Of a stretch of 64,000 nt of DNA, positions 18,812-26,732 are shown in pieces. Origin of the DNA: Elstera cyanobacteriorum (GTDB taxonomy: Bacteria; Pseudomonadota; Alphaproteobacteria; Elsterales; Elsteraceae); the NCBI RefSeq assembly GCF_002251735.1, contig NZ_NOXS01000030.1, positions 62,001-126,000 on the forward strand. Reading direction: 5' to 3'. Position 1 is the first letter of the stretch; each line of letters opens with the position of its first letter. The notes beneath the pieces are model-generated. The model had not been told where the DNA came from, did no database searches, and saw only the letters and a program-made list of their open reading frames with translations. The translations under genes and the position numbers were made by a program.

Positions 18812-19446
18812 CCGCGCCGGTTTTCGATCCCGACTTCCAGACGCAGTTTGAAACCCTGCTGCGCTGGCGGCGCGACGTGCGGGCCTTTCGCCGTGATCCG
18901 CTGCCGCCCGGCCTGCTGGATGAACTCTTGCGGCTGACGCGGCTTGCCCCCTCTGTTGGCTATAGTCAGCCCTGGCGCTGGGTGATCGTCGAAACGCCCG
19001 AGGCCCGCGCCGCCGTCCGCGCCAATTTCACCCGCTGCAATGCCGAAGCGCTGGCTGCGCAGGGCGCCGAGCGTGCGTCGCTCTACGCCAAACTGAAACT
19101 GGCGGGCTTGGACGACGCCCCTGTGCAGCTTGCCTGCTTCGCGCTGACCGATCCCGAAGCCGGGCACGGTTTGGGGCGGCGAACGATGCCGGAGACCCTG
19201 GCCTATTCCGCCGTCACCGCCATTCACACGCTCTGGCTCGCCGCCCGGATGCACGGGATTGGCCTGGGGTGGGTCTCGATCCTCGATGCCGCCGCCGTTG
19301 GCGACACCCTGGCGGTGCCGCCCGATTGGCGCTTTATCGCCTATCTCTGCCTGGGCTATCCTGAGACGGACAGCGCGCGCCCGACCTTGGAGCAGGCGGG
19401 CTGGCAAGCGCGCTTAGATGATGACGGGCTGGTTCTGACGCGCTAG
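18808..19446 (+). CDS. bluB: 5,6-dimethylbenzimidazole synthase BluB
   Basis: Oxygen-dependent nitroreductase-fold enzyme that fragments its own reduced FMN to make the lower ligand of vitamin B12. WRRDVRAFRRDPLP at the N-terminus binds FMN phosphate; LAPSVGYSQPWRWV and ARMHGIGLGWVSILD are family hallmarks that separate BluB from ordinary nitroreductases. 212 residues is typical. It overlaps the end of cobP by four bases, so it is translationally coupled, and its last 33 bases overlap the convergent queG gene. Confidence 0.94.
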   Translation: MTAPVFDPDFQTQFETLLRWRRDVRAFRRDPLPPGLLDELLRLTRLAPSVGYSQPWRWVIVETPEARAAVRANFTRCNAEALAAQGAERASLYAKLKLAGLDDAPVQLACFALTDPEAGHGLGRRTMPETLAYSAVTAIHTLWLAARMHGIGLGWVSILDAAAVGDTLAVPPDWRFIAYLCLGYPETDSARPTLEQAGWQARLDDDGLVLTR

Positions 19447-20580
19447 CGCCCATTCTGCGCGCACGCCCTCATCCTCCTCCGGCCCGTCGAGCGCCGCCAA
19501 CCGCTCGGGCGCCAGCCGCCCCAGTGCCCAAACGGCCATACCGCGCACCAGCGGGCTGTCGTCGCTCAACCGTGCTTCGACCACGGGCGCGAAACGCGGT
19601 TCGCCGCTATTGCCGAGGGCGATCAGCACATTGCGGATAAACCGCGCCCGCCCGATGCGTTTGATCGGCGATCCGGCAAACAGCGCGCGGAAATCGGCAT
19701 CGTCCAATTCCGCCAAATCGGCCAAGCGCGGCGCGGTGAGTTCGATGCGCGGGAAAAACGCTGCCTCCCGCGTTGCCGAGGCGAATTTATTCCACGGGCA
19801 AACCGCCAAACAATCGTCGCAGCCATAGACGCGGTTGCCGATCAACGGGCGGAATTCCGCCGGGATGACGCCCTTATGCTCGATGGTCAGATAGGCGATG
19901 CAGCGCCGCGCGTCCAACTGATAGGGCGCCGGAAAGGCCGCCGTGGGGCAAACCGTCAAGCAGCGGGAACAGCGCCCGCAATGGTCGGGTTCCGCCGTCT
20001 CGGGCGCGAGGTCCGCTGCCAGGAAAAGTTCGCCCAGGAACAGCCAGGAGCCAAAACGGCGGCTGACCATATTCGTGTGCTTACCCTGCCAACCCAGCCC
20101 GGCTTGGACGGCCAGCGGTTTTTCCAGCACGGGGGCGGTATCGACGAAGAGTTTCACCTCCTGCGGCAACCCGAGTTTTGCGGCCTCTGCCACCGCCACG
20201 CCCGCCAGGGTGCGCAGGCGGGCCTTCATCAGATCGTGATAATCCTTATTGCGCGCATAGGCAGAGATCGCCCCGCGGTCCGGCTGATCCAGTAACCCCA
20301 TTGGGTCGTGCGCCGGGGCGTAATTCTGCCCGACGACGAGGATAGAGCGCGCGTCTGGCCACAAGGTTTGCGGATCGGCCCGCCGGTCGGCATGGGCTTC
20401 CATCCAGCCCATATCGCCGTGCCGCCCCTCGGCCAGAAACATCCGCAACCCCTCCGCCGCTCGCTGGGGCACCGACGCCGGGGCGAACCCCACGGCGTCG
20501 AACCCCAGCGCCAGGGCTTCAGCCCGCAGCCGCGCCCGCAGGTGATCGCTAGGGGATGGAGAGGGTGGCGATGAAGGCAT
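19414..20580 (-). CDS. queG: Epoxyqueuosine reductase
   Basis: Cobalamin-dependent iron-sulfur enzyme that reduces epoxyqueuosine to queuosine in tRNA. Two 4Fe-4S motifs are present, CGRCSRCLTVCPT and CDDCLAVCPWNK, with the cobalamin-binding core before them (FVDTAPVLEKPLAVQAGLGW) and a C-terminal HEAT-like repeat ending in ALGRLAPERLAAL. AAGGA lies six bases ahead of the ATG at 20580, which fixes the start even though it overlaps the end of the DUF4139 gene by 32 bases. It needs B12, which fits its closeness to cobP and bluB, but that may be coincidence. Confidence 0.95.
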   Translation of the reverse strand: MPSSPPSPSPSDHLRARLRAEALALGFDAVGFAPASVPQRAAEGLRMFLAEGRHGDMGWMEAHADRRADPQTLWPDARSILVVGQNYAPAHDPMGLLDQPDRGAISAYARNKDYHDLMKARLRTLAGVAVAEAAKLGLPQEVKLFVDTAPVLEKPLAVQAGLGWQGKHTNMVSRRFGSWLFLGELFLAADLAPETAEPDHCGRCSRCLTVCPTAAFPAPYQLDARRCIAYLTIEHKGVIPAEFRPLIGNRVYGCDDCLAVCPWNKFASATREAAFFPRIELTAPRLADLAELDDADFRALFAGSPIKRIGRARFIRNVLIALGNSGEPRFAPVVEARLSDDSPLVRGMAVWALGRLAPERLAALDGPEEDEGVRAEWALARQNQPVII

Positions 20581-22534
20581 CGCGTTCCTTCTTCACGCTG
20601 TCCAGCGCCTGTTTGGCGCGGTCGATGCTCTTTTGCTGGTCGGCCAGCGCGTCTTCAAGGCTCAGGAGATCCTTCATATAGCGCTTGCCGAGGTCACTTT
20701 TTTCCAGCGCCGGGGTTGCCGACAGACTCTCGCGCAGGCGCTTCTGCTCGGCGGCGCTGGCGGAGCGGGTGCTTTCGGCGAGGGTAAGGGCGTTTTGGGC
20801 ATCGGCAAACTTCCCGTTGAGCTGGATCAGCTTATCAAGGGCGGCCCGCACCGGTTCCGGCAGATCACCATTGTCTTGCCGAAACTGCACCCAATCAATC
20901 GTGGACGTCGCAATATTGATTGTCGTTGCACCGATACGCTGGGTCACAATCTCCATCTGCCGGTCCGCCCCGCCGGTTAGGCTGATCCGATAACCCGACG
21001 GGGTTTCGCGCACCCCGTCGGTCGGGGCTACCAGGGTTGCATCGGCCCCTTGGCGCGGGAAATCGACCAGAATCGGCCGGGTATCGCCCTCCTTCAACAC
21101 GGCGCGCAGCTTGGTCCGGGTCTCCATTTTTTCCCGGCGCGTAGCAACACCGCGCAGGATGGTGATACCGGTGCTATGGGCCGTGGTCTCTGCCTGCCGG
21201 GTCAGCTTGGCCTGCACATCGCGGGCGTACGAAATGAAGCGATTTTCGCCCTTGGGAAACAGATCGAGCCGCCCGTCGCCGACGAACCCGCGCCCGCCGT
21301 CGTAGAGTGCCACCGCCCCTGGCGGCAGGCTGCTGTCACCCGCATTGGTCAGTTCGACGGCGGCTTGCAGCGCATTGGCGGCTTCCCGCGTATTCCACAC
21401 GAGAACCTGCTGCGCCGGAACGGTCTTATCGACAATCGGCACCGAGAGCGATTGCCCCGCCGCCACGCTGATCGTCTGCGGCAGGGTCAAGCTGATCTGC
21501 GTCAGCGATTCATCCGCTGTTGCCACCGGCACCGCCGCCAAGGCGCGCGGCGCCACAGAAAATTCCTGCATCTTCCCCATCGGCGGGGCGAGAACCGGCG
21601 CGGGAACCGGCGAGGCATTCACCATACTCATGGTCGTCACCGTCCCACGATCCGCCTCCAGCGGCTTCACTTTAGCGACGTTCAGCGCCACTTCCGGCCG
21701 GTCCACCCAGGTCGAGGCGTAGAGCGGCTGGCGGAAGGTCACCGGTTGGCCGGAGGAGAGGGTGAGGCGGATATTCTTCCAATCCTTGCCCGTGCGGTTT
21801 TCCAGCACCGCCCAGCCTTGCAGCCGCGCGGTTTTACCGTCCGGGGCGAGGTCGAGCCGATAGGTCGCTTTCCACACCGGCGCGGCGACGACATAGGCGA
21901 GCTTCACCACCCGTTCGCCCTGGCCCGCAACGGCGACCGATAGGGTGCGGGCGCTGCGATCGCGGCTATTGGCGAGGCTGGCGAGCGCCCGGTCTAGCCG
22001 GGCTTGCAGGGCTTTGTCGGACAGGCGCACCGTCGCCCCCGGCTCCAAGATCGTCTCGGTCACGCCGCTATCGGTCAGCAGCGACAGCACGAGGCGGCGC
22101 ACCGGGTCGGGCTTATCTTTGCCCCCCATCTCCTCCCGCTCCACCACGGCCATCAGGCGGCCTTTCTGGCTGCGCAAGGTATTGTCGATCTCGATGGATT
22201 GGCCGACCAGGGCTTGCAGCAGCGCGGGCGTGCTGGTCAGCGCATCCGGCGGAATCGGTAGATCGGCCATCGCCGTCTCGTCGCTGCTGCCCGCCAGGGT
22301 CACGCGCTGCACACTGCCCGCCGGATCGAGCACGATCAGGCTTTTCAGCACGTCATCGACTTGGCTGAACGGCACCGTCACGTCCAAGGTCTCGTCGCCG
22401 CTGACCTTGGCTTCCTGTTCGACGGTAGCGACGCCCGCCTGGGTTAGCAGCACCGCCGTCACCTGCGGTTCCGCCGCCCAGACTGGAACGGTCAGCAGCA
22501 GGGCTGCGGAAAGGGCGGGTAAAAACGGACGCAT
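20549..22534 (-). CDS. Secreted or periplasmic DUF4139-domain protein
   Basis: 661-residue protein with an N-terminal Sec signal peptide (MRPFLPALSAALLLTVPVWA). It has the DUF4139 layout: strand-rich N-terminus (VTAVLLTQAGVATVEQE), a central region with VAAPVWKATYRLDL and RLQGWAVLENRTGKDW, a Pro-rich linker with Val/Ala-rich repeats, and a C-terminal coiled coil (about 590-655). Related proteins are annotated as mucoidy-inhibitor-like without a known reaction. The frame opens at 22609, but the ATG at 22534 has GGAG nine bases upstream and starts the signal peptide. It overlaps queG by 32 bases, implying co-transcription. Confidence 0.8.
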   Translation of the reverse strand: MRPFLPALSAALLLTVPVWAAEPQVTAVLLTQAGVATVEQEAKVSGDETLDVTVPFSQVDDVLKSLIVLDPAGSVQRVTLAGSSDETAMADLPIPPDALTSTPALLQALVGQSIEIDNTLRSQKGRLMAVVEREEMGGKDKPDPVRRLVLSLLTDSGVTETILEPGATVRLSDKALQARLDRALASLANSRDRSARTLSVAVAGQGERVVKLAYVVAAPVWKATYRLDLAPDGKTARLQGWAVLENRTGKDWKNIRLTLSSGQPVTFRQPLYASTWVDRPEVALNVAKVKPLEADRGTVTTMSMVNASPVPAPVLAPPMGKMQEFSVAPRALAAVPVATADESLTQISLTLPQTISVAAGQSLSVPIVDKTVPAQQVLVWNTREAANALQAAVELTNAGDSSLPPGAVALYDGGRGFVGDGRLDLFPKGENRFISYARDVQAKLTRQAETTAHSTGITILRGVATRREKMETRTKLRAVLKEGDTRPILVDFPRQGADATLVAPTDGVRETPSGYRISLTGGADRQMEIVTQRIGATTINIATSTIDWVQFRQDNGDLPEPVRAALDKLIQLNGKFADAQNALTLAESTRSASAAEQKRLRESLSATPALEKSDLGKRYMKDLLSLEDALADQQKSIDRAKQALDSVKKERDAFIATLSIP

Positions 22535-22624
22535 AGGGGCACTCCGGTTGTCTTGGGCCGTTCCTGGCTTATAGCTTGATTGCGGCAACTCTAGGATAGG
22601 CATTCCCAAAAAAGGGCTGACGCG

Positions 22625-23215
22625 ATGGAACCCCCGGCTTTCTATAATGATCTAACGCTCACCGAAGCCGAAGCCTGGCGGCTGATCGCGCGCGGCGCCG
22701 CCGATCGCCATAGCCCCTATCACTTGATGCAACTCGCCAGCCTGGGGATGGACGCGGACGGTCTGCCCAGCCCGCGCCTGCGCACGGTCGTTTTGCGCGC
22801 TGTGGACGCAAAAGCCCGCGTGCTGCGCTTCCATACCGACGCGCGGTCGCCGAAAGGGGCGGAACTTGCAGCCTGCCCGCGCGTCCAGGTGCTGTTCTAT
22901 GATCCCGGTCATAAGATCCAACTACGGCTGGACGCGACCGCCGCCCCGGCGCCGGATGAGCTACGCCGCGCGGCTTGGGCCGCGACCAATCGGCACGGGC
23001 GGCTCTGCTATGCCGTTACCGGCGCCCCCAGCAGCCCCCAGGCCGTCCCCGCTGCCGATTTTGCCGCGGAGGCGGAGGCGGCGGTGTTCCAGCCCTATCT
23101 GCTAACGGTCTCGGGGCTCGATTGGCTCTATCTCGCCGCGCAAGGCCACCGCCGCGCCCGCTTTGCTTATGGAGCGGACGGCAGCGTAACGCATATGGGC
23201 TGGCTAACCCCTTAA
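22625..23215 (+). CDS. Pyridoxamine 5'-phosphate oxidase family FMN-binding protein
   Basis: 196-residue split-barrel flavoprotein. The motif PSPRLRTVVLRAVDAKAR and FHTDARSPKGAEL match the FMN-binding half of PNPOx-like proteins, and the C-terminal YLAAQGHRRARFAY resembles the closing motif. It lacks the full C-terminal dimerisation segment of PdxH, so it is more likely an FMN-dependent enzyme of unknown substrate than the vitamin B6 enzyme. It is divergent from the DUF4139 gene and convergent with a lipoprotein gene across a palindrome-rich gap. Confidence 0.8.
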   Translation: MEPPAFYNDLTLTEAEAWRLIARGAADRHSPYHLMQLASLGMDADGLPSPRLRTVVLRAVDAKARVLRFHTDARSPKGAELAACPRVQVLFYDPGHKIQLRLDATAAPAPDELRRAAWAATNRHGRLCYAVTGAPSSPQAVPAADFAAEAEAAVFQPYLLTVSGLDWLYLAAQGHRRARFAYGADGSVTHMGWLTP

Positions 23216-23224
23216 TAGCAAGTT

Positions 23225-23389
23225 GCGGTGCTCTGAACCGATCACCGCAGCCCTCAAGCGGCGGGCGGGTTTCTCCGAAACCCTTGCCTTCCGCGGCACC
23301 CGGCACGTTTGACGTGCCAAGCACGTCAGGAGCCGCGCGGCGCAGTCGCGCCGAGCCAAGGCTCGATGAGTCTTCTCATCAAGCCTTGG
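23225..23389. repeat. Cluster of five or six palindromes between convergent genes
   Basis: Within 165 bases between two convergent stop codons I see: GCGGTG...CACCGC (23225-23248); GGGTTTC-TCC-GAAACCC (23267-23283); GGCACGT-TTG-ACGTGCC (23302-23318); an overlapping, mutually exclusive TGACGTGC-CAA-GCACGTCA (23310-23328); CGGCGC-AGTC-GCGCCG (23338-23353); and a 15-base arm pair at 23356-23370 and 23375-23389 with one mismatch and a TCTT loop. This is the typical setting of REP/BIME-like intergenic palindromes. No T-run supports a simple terminator. A structured RNA is also possible. Confidence 0.65.
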
Positions 23390-23400
23390 TATAAGCCTGT

Positions 23401-24258
23401 TTATTTTGCGGAGATCGGCGGGGCTTTTTCCAACAGCGCTGCCAAGCCTTCGAAGGCGCCTTCGGCGGCAAACAAGGCCGCCTCGCCCCAGGTTTTATCG
23501 AGGCTGCCCGCTGGGATCTGATTTTCCTGCTCGACGGTCCCAAGCTCCGTCCCATCGGGCAGATGCAAGACCCAGCGCAGTTGAATGGTCTGCTGGCCGT
23601 TGATCGGCTTACCGAGGGTGACATTGCCGGTCACGACCAGCGCCTCCGCCGTCTCGGCGTCAACGACGCGGACGCCGTTTTCCTTCAGGATAAACTCCAG
23701 CGAGCGTTTCAGCGCCACCCGCCCGTCACCCGGCGCACCGTCGATGCCCCAAATGGTGACGCCGCGCACGCCCTGCGCCTCGTTCGCCGCCGCGCTGAGC
23801 ATCGGCAGCAGCGCCGTGGTGACGCCGCGCGCCATGCGGTCGAGCAGCGGGCCGCTCGGCGCCTGCGCCTGGCCGCGCGGCAGGGCGTCGCGGCGCAGGA
23901 AGCTACGGACGCTCCCGCCTTCGGGCGGCACCAGGAACCAAGTGATCTGCAGCTCTTCTTCCTGGGCGGAGAGCGGCACCAAGGTCGCTTCGCCGCGCAG
24001 CAGGATCGCCCCGCGATGGGCGATATCGACGGCGGCGGGAATATCTTCATCGCGCAACGCCTGCGCGACCGCCGCGCGCAAGGGACCGCTGAGCGCGGTC
24101 GGCAGGCCGGTGACTTCCAGCACGGCGACCCCGTGGGTATCCTGCGGCAGCAGCGCCACCACGCTTCCCTTATCCGCCGCGGTCGGCTGAAAGGGTTGCG
24201 GCAGCGGTTGGCAGGCCGTGAGCAGCGCCAGGGCCGCGAGGCTTAAAACGCGATACAT
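23401..24258 (-). CDS. Predicted outer-membrane or periplasmic lipoprotein of unknown function
   Basis: 285-residue protein with a lipoprotein signal peptide (MYRVLSLAALALLTAC, lipobox LTAC), so the mature form is lipid-anchored at Cys16. The mature part starts with a Pro-rich stretch and contains alternating strands such as VALLPQDTHGVAVLEVTGLP and AEALVVTGNVTLGKPINGQ, suggesting a beta-rich fold. I do not recognise the family. Its ATG overlaps the stop of a 22-codon upstream ORF by 16 bases, and its own Shine-Dalgarno is weak, which suggests translational coupling within a pgeF-miniORF-lipoprotein operon. Confidence 0.75.
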   Translation of the reverse strand: MYRVLSLAALALLTACQPLPQPFQPTAADKGSVVALLPQDTHGVAVLEVTGLPTALSGPLRAAVAQALRDEDIPAAVDIAHRGAILLRGEATLVPLSAQEEELQITWFLVPPEGGSVRSFLRRDALPRGQAQAPSGPLLDRMARGVTTALLPMLSAAANEAQGVRGVTIWGIDGAPGDGRVALKRSLEFILKENGVRVVDAETAEALVVTGNVTLGKPINGQQTIQLRWVLHLPDGTELGTVEQENQIPAGSLDKTWGEAALFAAEGAFEGLAALLEKAPPISAK

Positions 24259-24311
24259 CCGGCGATCGTCAGCAGCACGGCGATGGCGAAAAACTGAAAG
24301 AGATAGGGCAT
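24243..24311 (-). CDS. Candidate 22-residue membrane peptide, coupled to the lipoprotein gene
   Basis: A 23-codon frame starting at the ATG at 24311 encodes a hydrophobic peptide beginning MPYLFQFFAIAV and containing TIAGC, which looks like a membrane helix or a miniature lipoprotein signal. It begins five bases after the pgeF stop, where TAAGGGGC supplies both the stop and a close Shine-Dalgarno-like sequence. Its TAA lies 11 bases inside the following lipoprotein gene. It could be a real peptide, or a leader whose translation delivers ribosomes to the lipoprotein start. It is seen only as an ORF; expression is inference. Confidence 0.45.
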   Translation of the reverse strand: MPYLFQFFAIAVLLTIAGCIAF

Positions 24312-24316
24312 GCCCC

Positions 24317-25105
24317 TTACTCGGGAAGGCAAATGGCGGAAATCAGGCGACCATAGTCGGCGGGCGCGCCGCCATTCGCCAGCGTCTCCCGCCGATAGCT
24401 GAAAAAACGATCCGGGTCGGCCAGCGTATCGGCCCCCAGCAGTTCCGCCGCGCCCAGGCGCAGTTTTTCGAGCTGGCGCAATAGGTAATTGCCAAGGTCG
24501 AACTGCGCGTGCCCGTCGCGGGCGCCGGGTTCGAAGAAATCCATATTGGCGGGATCGGCATCCATGAAGGTTGCCACAAACTCGTCCGAGACTTCGTAGG
24601 AGGCGGCGCCGATGCAGGGGCCGATGGCGGCCGCAATGCGGTTGCGCTTCGCGCCTTGGGCGACCATCGCTTCGACCGTCGCCTGTGCCACGCCACCGAG
24701 GGCGCCGCGCCAGCCCGCGTGACAGGCGCCGATCACCCCAGCGTCGGCATCGGCGAACAACAGCGGCGCGCAATCGGCGGAAAGCACGCCCAGCACGAGG
24801 CCGCGCTGCTTCGTCACCAGCCCATCGACCTGTGGCGCCGCGCCGGGCGCCCAAGGCACGGTCACCGTTGCCACCGCCTTGCTATGCACCTGATAGCCCG
24901 TCACCAACTGCGCCCCACCGCTGGCGCCGAGAAATTTCGCCACCCGGTCGCGGTTTTCCGCCACCGCCGCCGGATCGTCCTTCGAGCCGAACCCGGCGTT
25001 CAGGCTGGCGTAAATCCCGGTCGAAACGCCGCCCTGACGGGTGAAAAACCCGTGGCGGACGCCGGGACGGTCGAGCAGCGAAGCGGTAAGGGGCGCAAGG
25101 CTCAT
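24317..25105 (-). CDS. pgeF: PgeF/YfiH-family peptidoglycan-editing or purine nucleoside-active enzyme
   Basis: 262-residue protein of the YfiH (DUF152) family, described as a copper or zinc-dependent multifunctional enzyme and, in E. coli, as an editing factor that stops misincorporation of L-Ser into peptidoglycan. The metal-ligand triad is intact: His74 in GYQVHSKAV, Cys112 in SADCAPLLF and His129 in CHAGWRGALGG. The GPCIGAASYEV motif also fits. Its ATG overlaps the stop of the GNAT gene by four bases, and a mini-ORF follows five bases after its own stop, so this is an operon. Confidence 0.93.
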   Translation of the reverse strand: MSLAPLTASLLDRPGVRHGFFTRQGGVSTGIYASLNAGFGSKDDPAAVAENRDRVAKFLGASGGAQLVTGYQVHSKAVATVTVPWAPGAAPQVDGLVTKQRGLVLGVLSADCAPLLFADADAGVIGACHAGWRGALGGVAQATVEAMVAQGAKRNRIAAAIGPCIGAASYEVSDEFVATFMDADPANMDFFEPGARDGHAQFDLGNYLLRQLEKLRLGAAELLGADTLADPDRFFSYRRETLANGGAPADYGRLISAICLPE

Positions 25106-25578
25106 GCAGGCATTCCATCGAAAACGAGCGGCAGCGCCATTTCGCTGGTCGCCGCCCAGCCGATTTTTTCATAGAGCTTCCGGCCATTCGACGTGGCATG
25201 CAAGACTGCATAGGCAAGCCCCCGGCGGGTCAGTTCGCTTTGCGCTTGCTGCATCAGATCGCGCGCCAGCCCGCGCCGGCGGTAGGCCGGATCGATGTAG
25301 AGATTGAGGATATAGCCGCGCCGGTCGTCGTGCGGATGCGACGGATGCGGCGGCCAAGTTAGGATCATCAAGCCGATACCACCAACGGCGCGGCCTTGGT
25401 CTTCGACGATGAAGCCGAAATAGCGATCATCGGCCAGGCGCGGCGCCAGCCACTCGCGGAACGGCACGGCCATCGCGCCAATCGCCATTTCATCCCAGCC
25501 GGCTTCCCGGAACATGGTTTCGCGATGCTGGCAGATCAGCGTTAGGTCGGTCGGGGCAACGGGTCGGAAACTGTGCAT
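25102..25578 (-). CDS. GNAT-family N-acetyltransferase
   Basis: 158-residue acetyltransferase of the GNAT fold. The acetyl-CoA pyrophosphate loop appears as RRRGLARDLMQQA, preceded by the strand YILNLYIDPAY and followed by GLAYAVLHATSNGRKLYEKIGW, the usual motif order. The substrate is unknown. An ATGA overlap joins it to pgeF, so the two are translationally coupled; it is 41 bases upstream of the end of the methyltransferase gene cluster on the same strand. Confidence 0.88.
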   Translation of the reverse strand: MHSFRPVAPTDLTLICQHRETMFREAGWDEMAIGAMAVPFREWLAPRLADDRYFGFIVEDQGRAVGGIGLMILTWPPHPSHPHDDRRGYILNLYIDPAYRRRGLARDLMQQAQSELTRRGLAYAVLHATSNGRKLYEKIGWAATSEMALPLVFDGMPA

Positions 25579-25619
25579 GGGCGCATCTTTAGCACCCTAT
25601 ACGGTGCTGTCTAGACCGA

Positions 25620-26732
25620 TCAGCCGAGAAATCCCGGCAAAGCCGATAGACCGGCAGGGCCAAGGCCGATGACCTTGAACAGGCTACCCATGCGCTGCGG
25701 GGCGATCAGCCGGTCCATGCCTTCTACAATCTCGCGCGCTTGGGCGCGATCAAGGTCGCGGACCAGCCGTTTTGCCCGCTCGACGATGCCAAGCCGCGTT
25801 AGGAACAAGCCCTGTTCAATCGGCCCATGCACATCGACGCCCGTTAACCGCGCGGCTTGCCCGACCGCCTCGAAATCGACGTGGGCGGTTAGATCGGCCT
25901 CGCCGGGGTCTTTTAACACGGGGTGATATTCATGACGGCGCACGGCCTGCAAGGAATCCCCGGCGGCGGGCTTGGCATAGCCATAGTCGATCAGCAACGC
26001 CGCGCCGCCGTAATGGGCAAGACGGCGGCCGATGGCCGTCACCGCCCCCCGAATCGCGGGGGAGACTTCGGCAATACTTGCGTCCGGGGCGGCAGCAACA
26101 TCGGGGGTCAGCAGGCGGGCAAGTGGCGAGGCGGCGGTCGCGGTTAGAAAGGTAAACTCCCCCTGCGGCGAGAGGCCTACCTGTCGTTCGCGCCATTCCC
26201 CGTCGTGCTTAACCAATTGATGGATCGGCAGCGCGTCAAGAAACTCATTCGCCAGCAGCAGAAAGGGACCGGGCGGCAGATCGGTAATCCGCTCGTGCCA
26301 CTCGACCCGCTCGCCTTCCAGGGCTTTGGCTTGGCGGGCACGCAGCACTGGGCTGGTTTCGACCATATGAACGCGCACGGCGGCATGGAAGCCGGGCGCC
26401 ACCAGCCGCACCGCCCGCAGCGCATCGGCCATCAGCGTGCCGCGTCCCGGCCCGAGTTCGACCAGATTGATCGGATCGGGCTGGCCGAGCAGCCCCCAGA
26501 CATGGGCCGACCAGAGGCCGAGCAATTCACCGAACATCTGCGAGCATTCGGGCGCGGTGACGAAATCGCCGCCCGGGGCCGAAAGCGCGCCGCCGGGGGC
26601 GCCGCCCAGCGGGTCGCGGGTCCGGTAATAGCCGCGCGTCGGATGGCCGAGGGCAAGGCGCATATAATCGGCAACCGTGATCGGCCCCAGCTCGAGCCGC
26701 CGCCGCAGAATCTCGGTTAGGGTCTCGCTCAT
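25620..26732 (-). CDS. MidA/NDUFAF7-family SAM-dependent methyltransferase
   Basis: 370-residue class I methyltransferase of the COG1565 family. The mitochondrial relative NDUFAF7 dimethylates an Arg in a complex I subunit. Motifs: LALGHPTRGYYRTRDPLG at the N-terminus, LVELGPGRGTLMADALRA as the SAM-binding loop, LLLANEFLDALPIHQLV and LLIDYGYAKP. The frame opens earlier, but the ATG at 26732 overlaps the lgt stop in an ATGA arrangement and begins MSETLTEILRRR. Linkage to lgt is common in alphaproteobacteria. The target in bacteria is inferred by homology only. Confidence 0.9.
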   Translation of the reverse strand: MSETLTEILRRRLELGPITVADYMRLALGHPTRGYYRTRDPLGGAPGGALSAPGGDFVTAPECSQMFGELLGLWSAHVWGLLGQPDPINLVELGPGRGTLMADALRAVRLVAPGFHAAVRVHMVETSPVLRARQAKALEGERVEWHERITDLPPGPFLLLANEFLDALPIHQLVKHDGEWRERQVGLSPQGEFTFLTATAASPLARLLTPDVAAAPDASIAEVSPAIRGAVTAIGRRLAHYGGAALLIDYGYAKPAAGDSLQAVRRHEYHPVLKDPGEADLTAHVDFEAVGQAARLTGVDVHGPIEQGLFLTRLGIVERAKRLVRDLDRAQAREIVEGMDRLIAPQRMGSLFKVIGLGPAGLSALPGFLG

